Positions 7,814 through 14,752 of a DNA stretch of 49,206 bases are shown here, one piece after another. This stretch comes from Mycobacterium sp. E740 (GTDB taxonomy: Bacteria > Actinomycetota > Actinomycetes > Mycobacteriales > Mycobacteriaceae). The stretch covers positions 1-49,206 of the forward strand of contig NZ_LZKP01000209.1 in the NCBI RefSeq assembly GCF_001672895.1. Reading direction: 5' to 3'. Position numbers and translations under genes: made by a program. The notes under the pieces are model-generated. The model was not told the origin of the DNA, ran no database searches, and saw only the letters and a program-made list of their open reading frames with translations. Each line of letters begins with the position of its first letter. Within the stretch, counting starts at the first letter, position 1.

Positions 7814-9345
7814 CAACTGCCCATGATCCACGTGTACGCGGCTTCTCCGCCTTCCTCGCCGGCGATGGCACCGATTGTGCCCAAAATGAAAGCGCCCGCG
7901 AACACGCCAACTGGTCCCCCCGGTGCACCGAGGTACGCCCCGAGCGTTCCCATTCCCGCAGCGCCGCCCATGCTGCCGCCTGTCTTGGCGATGACCTCTC
8001 CCGCCGGCGTGCCGGTTCGCCATTCGTAAACACCGACACCAACGTCGATCAGATTCCCGGCGAAGCCGAGGTTTCCGCCGACCTTCTTGAGCACCTCGAT
8101 ATCACTGGTTGAAAACGTGGCTATTTCCGGTCGCCAATGACTACCAGTCGGCAATGACTCCGCGAAATGGTTGAACGCCTCTTTCCCGCCCGCGATCGGC
8201 TTGCCGGCTGCAGAGGCAGCAGCGACAAGCTCCTGTGGAACGACGCCGTTTGCCATGCTGCTCGTCGCGGCGGCTGCACCTTCTGGCGACATTCCGAATC
8301 GCTGAAGCTCATCCTGGACACGCGAAATTACCAACGCCCGAGCTTCCGCCTCACTTCGATTGATCATCGCGGTGGCTTGATCTGGTGGCATCGGCGCCGT
8401 GTCGAGTAGGCCCTGTTCAAGCTTGGCCTGCATCTCCAACCGCGTTCGTGCTTGCGACCGTGCGTTACCGCCGAGCACCGGATCTGTTGGCAGCGGGCCG
8501 GAGGTCGTGGTCAGGTGGTAGTCGTCGAGTCGTTGTCCGGCATAGCGCACCTGATCGAGGCTTGCCGTCGGATCGTTGATCGTTGCGTAGTCCCGCAGAC
8601 GGGCGGCGGCTGCTTTCTTCTCGGGAGTCCACGGTCCAGGAGCGTCTAGCAGCGCCTGATCGGCGTCTCGTTGGCCGCTGCCGTACCGGTCGGCGTCCTG
8701 ATGCGCCTCCTGTACCGCCGGCGCTTCCTGTTGCCCCTCGCTGCCTCTCATCGCGTCGGGTGAGTAGCCCTCGGCGGCCATCTCCAGACGTGACCTGTCC
8801 AACTGCTCCGAGTAACTGTCTCGAACAGACTGCACGGCCTCGAGCGCCTCGCGCGTCCTATCCACCGCCGCCCTTTCGAGCTCTGAGATGTCGACGTGCT
8901 CACCGTTGGCCGATGCATTGGCGATCTCACGGTCGATCTGGTTGTCGATCGCCCGCAGCGCGGACTCGAGATTGCCGACCGCGATGTCGCCGCTTCGTTG
9001 GGCTTCGGCCAGCGATGCGGAAACGGTCTGGAGATCGACCGCGACACGAGTGATCTGTTCGCGGCTAAGGTGCAACGACTCGGTCGCACGCTGAACCTCT
9101 GCTGAGTCATTGATCGGATGTCCACCGCCGTCTTGACGATCCCACGCTGCCCCGAATCGCTGCTTCGCGCTATTGAACTCGTCGCTGGTCTCGCCGGTGC
9201 AGACTCCGGCCTTGTAGAACGCGGTAGCGAGTTCGCTGATCTCACCGGGAGATCCACTCTGCACCATGCGGTTCAGCTTCCAAGGGTCGCCACCGGCTCT
9301 CGAGGTCAGCTCTCCGACGTCAAGGTGCTCTAGTTCGACCGTCAT
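7813..9345 (-). CDS. Large T7SS-type effector-like protein with glycine-zipper C-terminus
   Basis: This 510-residue protein has no signal peptide. The N-terminal half is predicted helical: a short domain (residues 1-75, including SGSPGEISELATAFYKAG), then long charged heptad-like helices to about 190. A polar linker (190-300) is followed by a helical region. The last 85 or so residues are hydrophobic and glycine-rich (GGSMGGAAGMGTLGAYLG and GVFAGAFILGTIGAIAG), resembling glycine-zipper, membrane-inserting modules. It lies 6 bp after a DUF2563 gene and overlaps a six-TM gene. The pairing recalls M. tuberculosis Rv0025/Rv0026. Type VII export and toxicity are inference; no enzymatic motif is visible. 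The start is ATG 9345. Confidence 0.7.
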   Translation of the reverse strand: MTVELEHLDVGELTSRAGGDPWKLNRMVQSGSPGEISELATAFYKAGVCTGETSDEFNSAKQRFGAAWDRQDGGGHPINDSAEVQRATESLHLSREQITRVAVDLQTVSASLAEAQRSGDIAVGNLESALRAIDNQIDREIANASANGEHVDISELERAAVDRTREALEAVQSVRDSYSEQLDRSRLEMAAEGYSPDAMRGSEGQQEAPAVQEAHQDADRYGSGQRDADQALLDAPGPWTPEKKAAAARLRDYATINDPTASLDQVRYAGQRLDDYHLTTTSGPLPTDPVLGGNARSQARTRLEMQAKLEQGLLDTAPMPPDQATAMINRSEAEARALVISRVQDELQRFGMSPEGAAAATSSMANGVVPQELVAAASAAGKPIAGGKEAFNHFAESLPTGSHWRPEIATFSTSDIEVLKKVGGNLGFAGNLIDVGVGVYEWRTGTPAGEVIAKTGGSMGGAAGMGTLGAYLGAPGGPVGVFAGAFILGTIGAIAGEEGGEAAYTWIMGS

Positions 9346-9351
9346 CCTCGC

Positions 9352-9663
9352 TCAGTCGAAGCCTTCACCGGCTACGCGCACCGCCGCTGCACCCGCGTCA
9401 TCCTGCTTTACGAAGTGTGCAGCGCCGTCATTTGCCTTCTCGGCCAGACCGCTCAGCCCGGCGTGGTGCGAATGCATCGTCGCGACCTGTGCCTCATGCG
9501 CGCGCCCGAGAGCATTGTGAAACGCGTGTGCAGCATCGAAGTCGCCGAAGATGCCAGCCGGTACGGGCGTCGATGCAAGTTCTGCAGCGCCCCGTTTCAC
9601 AATCTCGCCGGCGCTCTTCGAGAAGTCGGCGCCCATCCGCAGCAAGTCGGTGTCGACGAACAT
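9352..9663 (-). CDS. DUF2563 family protein (Rv0025-like, WXG100-sized)
   Basis: This 103-residue all-helical small protein begins MFVDTDLLRMGADFSKSAG, with FGDFDAAHAFHNALGRAH mid-protein. It closely resembles the mycobacterial DUF2563 family (Rv0025 begins MFVD and shares the MFG-F-A-FH-A-AH pattern). Size and helical-hairpin character resemble EsxA/EspC-type type VII partners. It lies 6 bp upstream of the 510-residue protein, as small targeting partners do before LXG-type effectors, so it may be a chaperone or co-secreted partner; that role is inferred. It starts at ATG 9663. Confidence 0.78.
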   Translation of the reverse strand: MFVDTDLLRMGADFSKSAGEIVKRGAAELASTPVPAGIFGDFDAAHAFHNALGRAHEAQVATMHSHHAGLSGLAEKANDGAAHFVKQDDAGAAAVRVAGEGFD

Positions 9664-9714
9664 GCCCCCAGCCTAGGGGAACGCGATGTTAGCTCGATGC
9701 GCCGAATTCCCGCT

Positions 9715-10224
9715 CTACCGGATGTGGAAGTCATAGCGTTGCAGCGGTGTCAGAGGTGCGGCGCTGTCCCCCTCGGCCAACACGAGCCAATGCTTGTCCA
9801 TGTCGTCGACGCGAGTGGCATAGCGATGCGGAATGCGCAGGTCGGCGACATCGTCGTCGAGTGCCGAGCCGTCGTCGTACACACCTATCACCATCGAGGC
9901 GCCGCTGCCGGGCGCAAGGCACACCGCGTAGTCCTCTGCTCGCGGCAAGGGTGATTCGGGCAAGTCCTGCATGGTCATCGCGCCGCCGCACGCCGCGACG
10001 ATCCATGCGAAACCATAGGACGTTTGAAGGGGTGACGGGGCCGCTGACGTCGTCGCTCTTGTCGGCGAGGCGTCTGACACGACCGGGTCGGGTCGGGATT
10101 TCTCCACGTACAGCGCGGCGACGCCGAGCAGGATCACCAGAATGCCCAGATCGGTGATGAGGACGATTTTCGTGCGTCGGGAGAGTCGACTCCAGGGTCC
10201 CGGCTTTTGTGGCGAGTCGGTCAC
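9715..10224 (-). CDS. Membrane-anchored protein, one TM, extracytoplasmic domain
   Basis: This unrecognised 169-residue protein has a basic cytosolic start (SRLSRRTK), one TM at roughly residues 22-42 (IVLITDLGILVILLGVAAL), a Ser/Thr/Pro/Ala linker (about 50-65) and a roughly 100-residue outer domain with two cysteines (AACGG and AVCLAPGSG) that could form a disulfide. Translation starts at GTG 10224; an upstream ATG at 10231 is out of frame. It is the first gene of the minus-strand accessory cassette, 51 bp before the DUF2563 gene and divergent from kstR2 across 78 bp. It could be an accessory or immunity component; nothing in its sequence proves a function. Confidence 0.65.
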   Translation of the reverse strand: MTDSPQKPGPWSRLSRRTKIVLITDLGILVILLGVAALYVEKSRPDPVVSDASPTRATTSAAPSPLQTSYGFAWIVAACGGAMTMQDLPESPLPRAEDYAVCLAPGSGASMVIGVYDDGSALDDDVADLRIPHRYATRVDDMDKHWLVLAEGDSAAPLTPLQRYDFHIR

Positions 10225-10273
10225 CGTACATGTTTACCGAAGGACTAGCCGGCCGGCCCAACTGTTGTAGCCG

Positions 10274-10287
10274 AGCAAGCGCTTGGT
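10274..10287. promoter_or_regulatory. KstR2 operator upstream of kstR2
   Basis: AGCAAGCGCTTGGT matches AnCAAGnnCTTGnT with a perfectly symmetric core. It ends 15 bp before the kstR2 GTG, implying autorepression. It also lies 49 bp upstream of the divergent accessory gene at 9715-10224. Confidence 0.9.
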
Positions 10288-10302
10288 TGATAGGCTGTCG
10301 GA

Positions 10303-10908
10303 GTGGGTCAGGCACCGCCGAGTCAGCCGGCGAGCAGACGTGACGAGCTTCTCGAGCTCGCCGCGACGATGTTCGCCGAGCGCGGCTTGCGGGCGACCAC
10401 TGTGCGTGACATCGCCGACTCCGCCGGCATCCTCTCGGGCAGCTTGTACCACCACTTCGCCTCCAAGGAGGAGATGGTCGACGAGGTGCTGCGCGGATTT
10501 CTCGACTGGCTGTTCAAGCGTTACCAGGAGATCGTCGACACCGAACCCAATCCGCTCGAGCGGCTCAAGGGTTTGTTCCTCGCCTCGTTCGAGGCCATCG
10601 AACACCGGCACGCCCAGGTCGTCATCTACCAGGACGAAGCCAAGCGGCTGGCCGGCCAGGAGCGGTTCTCCTATGTCGAGAAACGCAACCAAGAGCAACG
10701 CAAGATGTGGCTGGACCTGCTCAACCAGGGCATCGAGGAGGGCAACTTCCGGCCCGACATCGACGTCGACCTGGTCTACCGGTTCATCCGCGACACCACC
10801 TGGGTTTCGGTCCGCTGGTATCAACCCGGCGGGCCACTGACGGCCGAAGAGGTCGGCCGGCAATATCTGTCAATCGTGCTTGGCGGCATCACTAGAGAAA
10901 AGGACTGA
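10303..10908 (+). CDS. kstR2: TetR-family repressor KstR2
   Basis: This 201-residue TetR regulator has an N-terminal helix-turn-helix at about residues 12-58 (ELLELAATMFAERGLRATTV, then ILSGSLYHHFASKEEM) and a helical ligand domain. KstR2 represses the HIP (ring C/D) regulon and is released by HIP-CoA, the FadD3 product. All three AnCAAGnnCTTGnT sites in this window are its predicted targets, including its own promoter. It starts at GTG 10303, 15 bp after the operator. fadA6 begins one base after its stop, so the pair forms one operon as in M. tuberculosis (Rv3557c-Rv3556c). Confidence 0.93.
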   Translation: MGQAPPSQPASRRDELLELAATMFAERGLRATTVRDIADSAGILSGSLYHHFASKEEMVDEVLRGFLDWLFKRYQEIVDTEPNPLERLKGLFLASFEAIEHRHAQVVIYQDEAKRLAGQERFSYVEKRNQEQRKMWLDLLNQGIEEGNFRPDIDVDLVYRFIRDTTWVSVRWYQPGGPLTAEEVGRQYLSIVLGGITREKD

Positions 10909-10909
10909 C

Positions 10910-12067
10910 ATGGCTGGCTCTTCTGAGGCATACGTCATCGACGCCGTACGCACCGCGGTCGGCAAGCGCAACGGGTCGCTGGCCGGTGTGCATCCCGTCG
11001 ACCTGGGCGCCGCGGCGTGGCGCGGACTGTTCGAACGCGTCGACGTCGACCCGGGCGCGGTCGACGACGTCATCGCCGGATGCGTCGACGCGATCGGGCC
11101 GCAGGCCGGCAACATCGCGCGGCTGTCGTGGCTGGCGGCCGGCTACCCCGAAGAGGTGCCCGGCGTCACCGTCGACCGGCAGTGCGGATCCAGCCAGCAG
11201 GCGATTTCCTTTGGCGCACAGGCGATCATGTCCGGCACCGCCGACCTGATCCTGGCCGGCGGCATGCAGAACATGAGCCAGATTCCGATCTCGTCGGCGA
11301 TGACAGCGGGCGAGCAGTACGGATTCACCTCTCCGACAAACGAATCCAAGAGCTGGCTGCACCGGTACGGGGACCAGGAGATCTCCCAGTTCCGCGGCGC
11401 CGAGCTCATTGCGGAGAAGTGGAGCATCTCGCGCGAGGAGATGGAGGAGTACTCGCTGGCCAGCCATCAGCGCGCGCAGGAGGCGATTCGTTCCGGCTAC
11501 TTCGAGAACGAGATCATCCCGGTCGACGGCTTCGTCACCGACGAGGGGCCCCGCGACACCTCGCTGGAGAAGATGGCCGGGCTCAAGACGCTGGTCGACG
11601 GCGGTCGGCTGACTGCCGCGATGGCCAGCCAGATCTCCGACGGCGCCAGTGCGGTGCTGCTGGCCTCGGAGCAGGCCGTCAAGGACCACGGCCTCAAGCC
11701 GCGTGCCCGCATCCATCACATCAGCGCCCGCGGTGCCGATCCGGTGTTCATGCTGACCGGTCCGATCCCGGCGACCGAGTACGCGTTGAAGAAGACGGGG
11801 CTGACGATCGACGACATCGACACCGTCGAGATCAACGAGGCGTTCGCGCCGGTCGTGATGGCGTGGCTCAAGGAGACCGGCGCTGATCACGCGAAGGTCA
11901 ATCCCAGCGGCGGTGCCATCGCGCTCGGTCATCCGCTTGGCGCGACGGGTGCAAAGCTCTTCGCCACGATGCTGAACACGTTGGAGCGCACCGGCGGTCG
12001 CTATGGCCTGCAGACGATGTGCGAGGGCGGCGGCACCGCCAACGTGACGATCATCGAGCGCCTCTGA
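10910..12067 (+). CDS. fadA6: Thiolase FadA6 (ring C/D degradation)
   Basis: This 385-residue thiolase has the nucleophilic cysteine in DRQCGSSQQ (Cys92), the GHPLGATG histidine motif and the C-terminal acid/base cysteine in MCEGGG (Cys371), so it should be catalytically complete. FadA6 is assigned to thiolysis of the beta-keto intermediate made after IpdAB ring opening. ATG 10910 was chosen over the longer ORF start at 10880 because it follows the kstR2 stop by one base and a GA-rich ribosome site (gagaaaagga). A palindromic repeat follows the stop, before the convergent alcohol dehydrogenase gene. Confidence 0.92.
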   Translation: MAGSSEAYVIDAVRTAVGKRNGSLAGVHPVDLGAAAWRGLFERVDVDPGAVDDVIAGCVDAIGPQAGNIARLSWLAAGYPEEVPGVTVDRQCGSSQQAISFGAQAIMSGTADLILAGGMQNMSQIPISSAMTAGEQYGFTSPTNESKSWLHRYGDQEISQFRGAELIAEKWSISREEMEEYSLASHQRAQEAIRSGYFENEIIPVDGFVTDEGPRDTSLEKMAGLKTLVDGGRLTAAMASQISDGASAVLLASEQAVKDHGLKPRARIHHISARGADPVFMLTGPIPATEYALKKTGLTIDDIDTVEINEAFAPVVMAWLKETGADHAKVNPSGGAIALGHPLGATGAKLFATMLNTLERTGGRYGLQTMCEGGGTANVTIIERL

Positions 12068-12079
12068 GCCTCTGTTCTT

Positions 12080-12145
12080 AGCGCGAGCGTGCGCGAAATG
12101 CTGTGCGCGAGCGGCGTGTCGCCGACAGACACGCACGCTCGCGCT
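12080..12145. repeat. Intergenic inverted repeat, possible bidirectional terminator
   Basis: AGCGCGAGCGTGCG at 12080-12093 is the exact reverse complement of 12132-12145. The 38-bp interior itself contains smaller complementary blocks (GCGTGT and ACACGC). It fills the gap between the converging fadA6 and alcohol dehydrogenase genes, so it may stop transcription from both sides. Similar GCGAGCGTGCG palindromes recur between genes in mycobacteria (recollection, not searched). No U-rich tail is visible. Confidence 0.6.
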
Positions 12146-12159
12146 CAGGGGAGGGGCCT

Positions 12160-13275
12160 TCAGTGGTCGTGGATGATCACGCCGCGGATGTTGCGGCCGG
12201 CGAGCATGTCGTCGTAGCCGTCGTTGATGTCGTTGAGTTTGTATTCGGCCGTGACGGTTTCGTCGAGCAGCAGCTTGCCGTCGCGGTAGAGGTTGAGCAG
12301 ACGCGGGATGTCGGCGCGCGGATTGGCCTCGCCGTAGAGGCTGCCCAGTAGCCGCTTCTGGAACAGCGTCATCATCGCCATGGACAGCGTCGGGGTCACG
12401 TCCGCCATCGAGGCGATCGCGGTCATCACCACCGCTCCGCCTTTTCGGACGATGTTGAGCGCCTCGTCGATCATCCGGCCCTCGAGCACGCCCATCGTCA
12501 ACAGCGCGGAGTCGGCCATCACGCCGCGGGTCAGCTCGCCGACGATTTCCATGGCCTCGGCCATCGACGTCACGAAGTGCGTGGCACCGAATTCAAATGC
12601 CTTGTCCCGCTTGGTTTCCACGATGTCCACCACGACGATGTGTTCCGCGCCGGCAAGTCGCGCGCCCTGGATCGCGCCGCTGCCGATGCCGCCGCAGCCG
12701 ATGATCACCACCGTGTCGCCCGGGCTGATGTCGGCGGTGTTGACCGCAGACCCCCAGCCGGTCATCACCCCGCAGCCCAGCAGGCACGCGCGCGCCAGAG
12801 GAAGGTCGTCGTCGATCTTCACGACCGACGCCTCCGACAACGTGCCCAGCTGCGAGAAGCTCCCCACGCCCGACAGGATCCCGACGTCCTTGCCCCCGAC
12901 CTTGCGACGATAGGTGCCGTCAGCCTGCAGACCGACCAGGATGAGCGCGCCGAGGTCGCAGAGGTTCTGGTGCCCGCTGGCGCACCAGCGGCAGCGTCCG
13001 CACGCAGGCAGGAACGAGGTGACCACATGGTCGCCGACTTTGAGATCACGCACGCCGGGCCCGACGTCGGCAACCACACCCGCGCCTTCGTGGCCGCCGA
13101 TGATCGGCAGCGGCACACCGGCGAAATCGCCCGTGACGACATGGTGATCCGAATGGCACAGGCCGGTGGCCTCGAACGAGACCAGGACCTCACCCTCCTT
13201 GGGTCCGTCGAGGTCGATCTCCTCGATGCTCCACGGCTCGTTGAGTCCCCACAGGACGGCGGCGTTGGTTTTCAT
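12160..13275 (-). CDS. Zinc-type alcohol dehydrogenase, NDMA-dependent (mycofactocin-type) family
   Basis: This 371-residue medium-chain dehydrogenase has a catalytic zinc site with Cys40 (TGLCHSDHH) and His62-Glu63 (GGHEGAG), structural zinc cysteines 92, 95, 98 and 106 (CGRC-x2-C-x7-C), and a Rossmann motif (IIGCGGIGSGAIQGA). The sequence looks like the NDMA-dependent Rxyl_3153-type alcohol dehydrogenases, which keep NAD(H) tightly bound and are tied to mycofactocin as redox acceptor. The substrate is unknown. It lies among sterol genes but without a KstR or KstR2 site, and M. tuberculosis has ferredoxin fdxB and Rv3555c here instead. Start ATG 13275. Confidence 0.8.
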   Translation of the reverse strand: MKTNAAVLWGLNEPWSIEEIDLDGPKEGEVLVSFEATGLCHSDHHVVTGDFAGVPLPIIGGHEGAGVVADVGPGVRDLKVGDHVVTSFLPACGRCRWCASGHQNLCDLGALILVGLQADGTYRRKVGGKDVGILSGVGSFSQLGTLSEASVVKIDDDLPLARACLLGCGVMTGWGSAVNTADISPGDTVVIIGCGGIGSGAIQGARLAGAEHIVVVDIVETKRDKAFEFGATHFVTSMAEAMEIVGELTRGVMADSALLTMGVLEGRMIDEALNIVRKGGAVVMTAIASMADVTPTLSMAMMTLFQKRLLGSLYGEANPRADIPRLLNLYRDGKLLLDETVTAEYKLNDINDGYDDMLAGRNIRGVIIHDH

Positions 13276-13332
13276 GGCCGCGAGTTTAGGAAAAGCGCGG
13301 CTGGAATACGGGCGAATCGAAAGGCTTACCGT

Positions 13333-14058
13333 TCAGTGTGCGAGAGCCAAGCCGCCGAGCGCGACGATCCAGCTCGCGAAGCTTCCGACGAGGAAGTACT
13401 CCGTCACGTCGTCGATGCCGATCACCCCGTTCTCGCGGGCCTTCTGCGCGTTGATCTCCGGGAAACGGATGACACTTTTCGCGGCGACGACGGCGGTGGC
13501 GGCGGCGAGCTGGCCGGCCAGGCCGAGGCCGACGATCAGCACGCGCTCCATCGGCCCGAGCAGGCGGCCGCCCTTCAACCGGTCCGACGCCTGCGGCTGC
13601 CCGGCGGGCTTCACCGCTCCGACGGAACCGAGCACCAGTCGCACGAGCTGATTCCCCGTCACGAGTTGCATCAACGTCACGCCGACGATCATCAGCAGCC
13701 GATCCGGGGGCACTGCGATACCGACCCACGACGGCCACCGGCCCAGCACACCCGCCACGTCGGAATCCCAGCCCGACAACAGGATCAGCACCGCCAGCGC
13801 GGTAGCGAAGACGAGCAACGGCGCCACCTGACCCCGGCCCATCCGCTCGGCGCGCGCGCCCCACACCACCCAGCCGACGCTCGCCAGCGCCGCGAAGGTC
13901 AACAGCACGATGTCGCCCAACCGCCACAGCCCGGCGAGTGCCGCACATGCCACGACAACGACCGGCGCCGCCGAAGCGGACACCCACAGCCGATCGGTCA
14001 CCCGGCGGAGAACATCGGCGATGCCCATCGCGATCAACATCACCGCGACCGCGCTCAC
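13333..14058 (-). CDS. Multi-pass membrane protein paired with SatD
   Basis: This 241-residue polytopic protein has an estimated six to seven hydrophobic segments. Its loops include KPAGQPQASDRLKGGRL, and the C-terminus reads DDVTEYFLVGSFASWIVAL. I do not know a function. Its GTG start at 14058 overlaps the satD stop by 4 bp, so the two are co-translated. SatD genes in other bacteria are often followed by a membrane protein with a similar TEYFLVGSFASW ending (family knowledge, not searched), which suggests a conserved two-gene module. Confidence 0.65.
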   Translation of the reverse strand: MSAVAVMLIAMGIADVLRRVTDRLWVSASAAPVVVVACAALAGLWRLGDIVLLTFAALASVGWVVWGARAERMGRGQVAPLLVFATALAVLILLSGWDSDVAGVLGRWPSWVGIAVPPDRLLMIVGVTLMQLVTGNQLVRLVLGSVGAVKPAGQPQASDRLKGGRLLGPMERVLIVGLGLAGQLAAATAVVAAKSVIRFPEINAQKARENGVIGIDDVTEYFLVGSFASWIVALGGLALAH

Positions 14059-14708
14059 GGGACGCTCCGCAGGTAGCGCGAGGCCACCACGATCAGGTCC
14101 AGCCCGTCGCGGCCCGCGCGTTGCGACACCGCCGAGGCGCTGATGTGCTCAGCGGCGGCGATGTCCTTCTTCGTTCGATCGGTCAACAAGCCCTGCACAA
14201 TCCGTAGTGAGCGGTCATCGAGCGATCCAAGCAGATGGTCCCGACACAACAGCGCGGCATTGACGGCATCGATGTCCGACCGGGTGCCTGCGTCCGCTCG
14301 AAAGGACGTCCGCACCAACGCCAGGCCCGGTTGCCGCTGCGCGTCCGCGGTCCATTCGATCGCCTCCCTGGCCGCCCACCACCCCGGGCCGTCCTGGATG
14401 CCCGCCTCGGAATCCAGGACCGCGACCCTGCCCCAACCGATGCCGAACCGGACATCGATGGTCGGGCTCACCGCCAGCCGGATGGTCAGAGCCGCTTCGA
14501 TCGCCGCGCCGACGCTCGGATAGCTCCCCTGGAACTCGTCGCCGACGGTGAAGGCGGGGGGATGGATCGCCTCGTGGGCGGCGCCGGCCAGCGCCTCGTT
14601 GATCGAGTGGTGCGCAGCGGCCCTGTCGGCGACACGGCGTGACCCCACGACATCGCCGATCAGCGTCGCCCGCGGCGCTGATGAAGAAGGACGCTTCACC
14701 TCCGGCAT
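14055..14708 (-). CDS. SatD family protein with C-terminal helix-turn-helix
   Basis: This 217-residue protein has an N-terminal SatD-type domain (ATLIGDVVGSRRVADR, then FTVGDEFQGSYPSV and IGWGRVAVLDSEAG). The C-terminal segment KKDIAAAEHISASAVSQR looks like a helix-turn-helix. SatD proteins are poorly understood; the name comes from a streptococcal stress-associated operon. The presence of an HTH suggests a sensor-regulator controlling itself and its membrane partner, which is inference. The ATG at 14708 is preceded by a low-GC promoter-like stretch that would give a leaderless mRNA. Confidence 0.65.
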   Translation of the reverse strand: MPEVKRPSSSAPRATLIGDVVGSRRVADRAAAHHSINEALAGAAHEAIHPPAFTVGDEFQGSYPSVGAAIEAALTIRLAVSPTIDVRFGIGWGRVAVLDSEAGIQDGPGWWAAREAIEWTADAQRQPGLALVRTSFRADAGTRSDIDAVNAALLCRDHLLGSLDDRSLRIVQGLLTDRTKKDIAAAEHISASAVSQRAGRDGLDLIVVASRYLRSVP

Positions 14709-14709
14709 A

Positions 14710-14752
14710 TGAAGAGTATAGCTTCACAACACCGAATTTAAGCTAGGAGCTT
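14710..14752 (-). promoter_or_regulatory. Putative satD promoter with two palindromes
   Basis: On the minus strand a TATACT hexamer (14715-14720) lies 6 nt before the satD ATG, so transcription would begin at or next to the start codon (leaderless). It is framed by a TGAAG/CTTCA inverted repeat (14710-14726). A second perfect palindrome, AAGCTAGGAGCTT (14740-14752), lies near the -35 position and overlaps the ipdC stop. No good -35 hexamer is visible. Confidence 0.4.

Noticed and set aside
7193..10224. Mobile element or phage origin of the low-GC cassette
   Set aside because: No transposase, integrase, flanking direct repeats or tRNA were found; base composition alone only hints at transfer.
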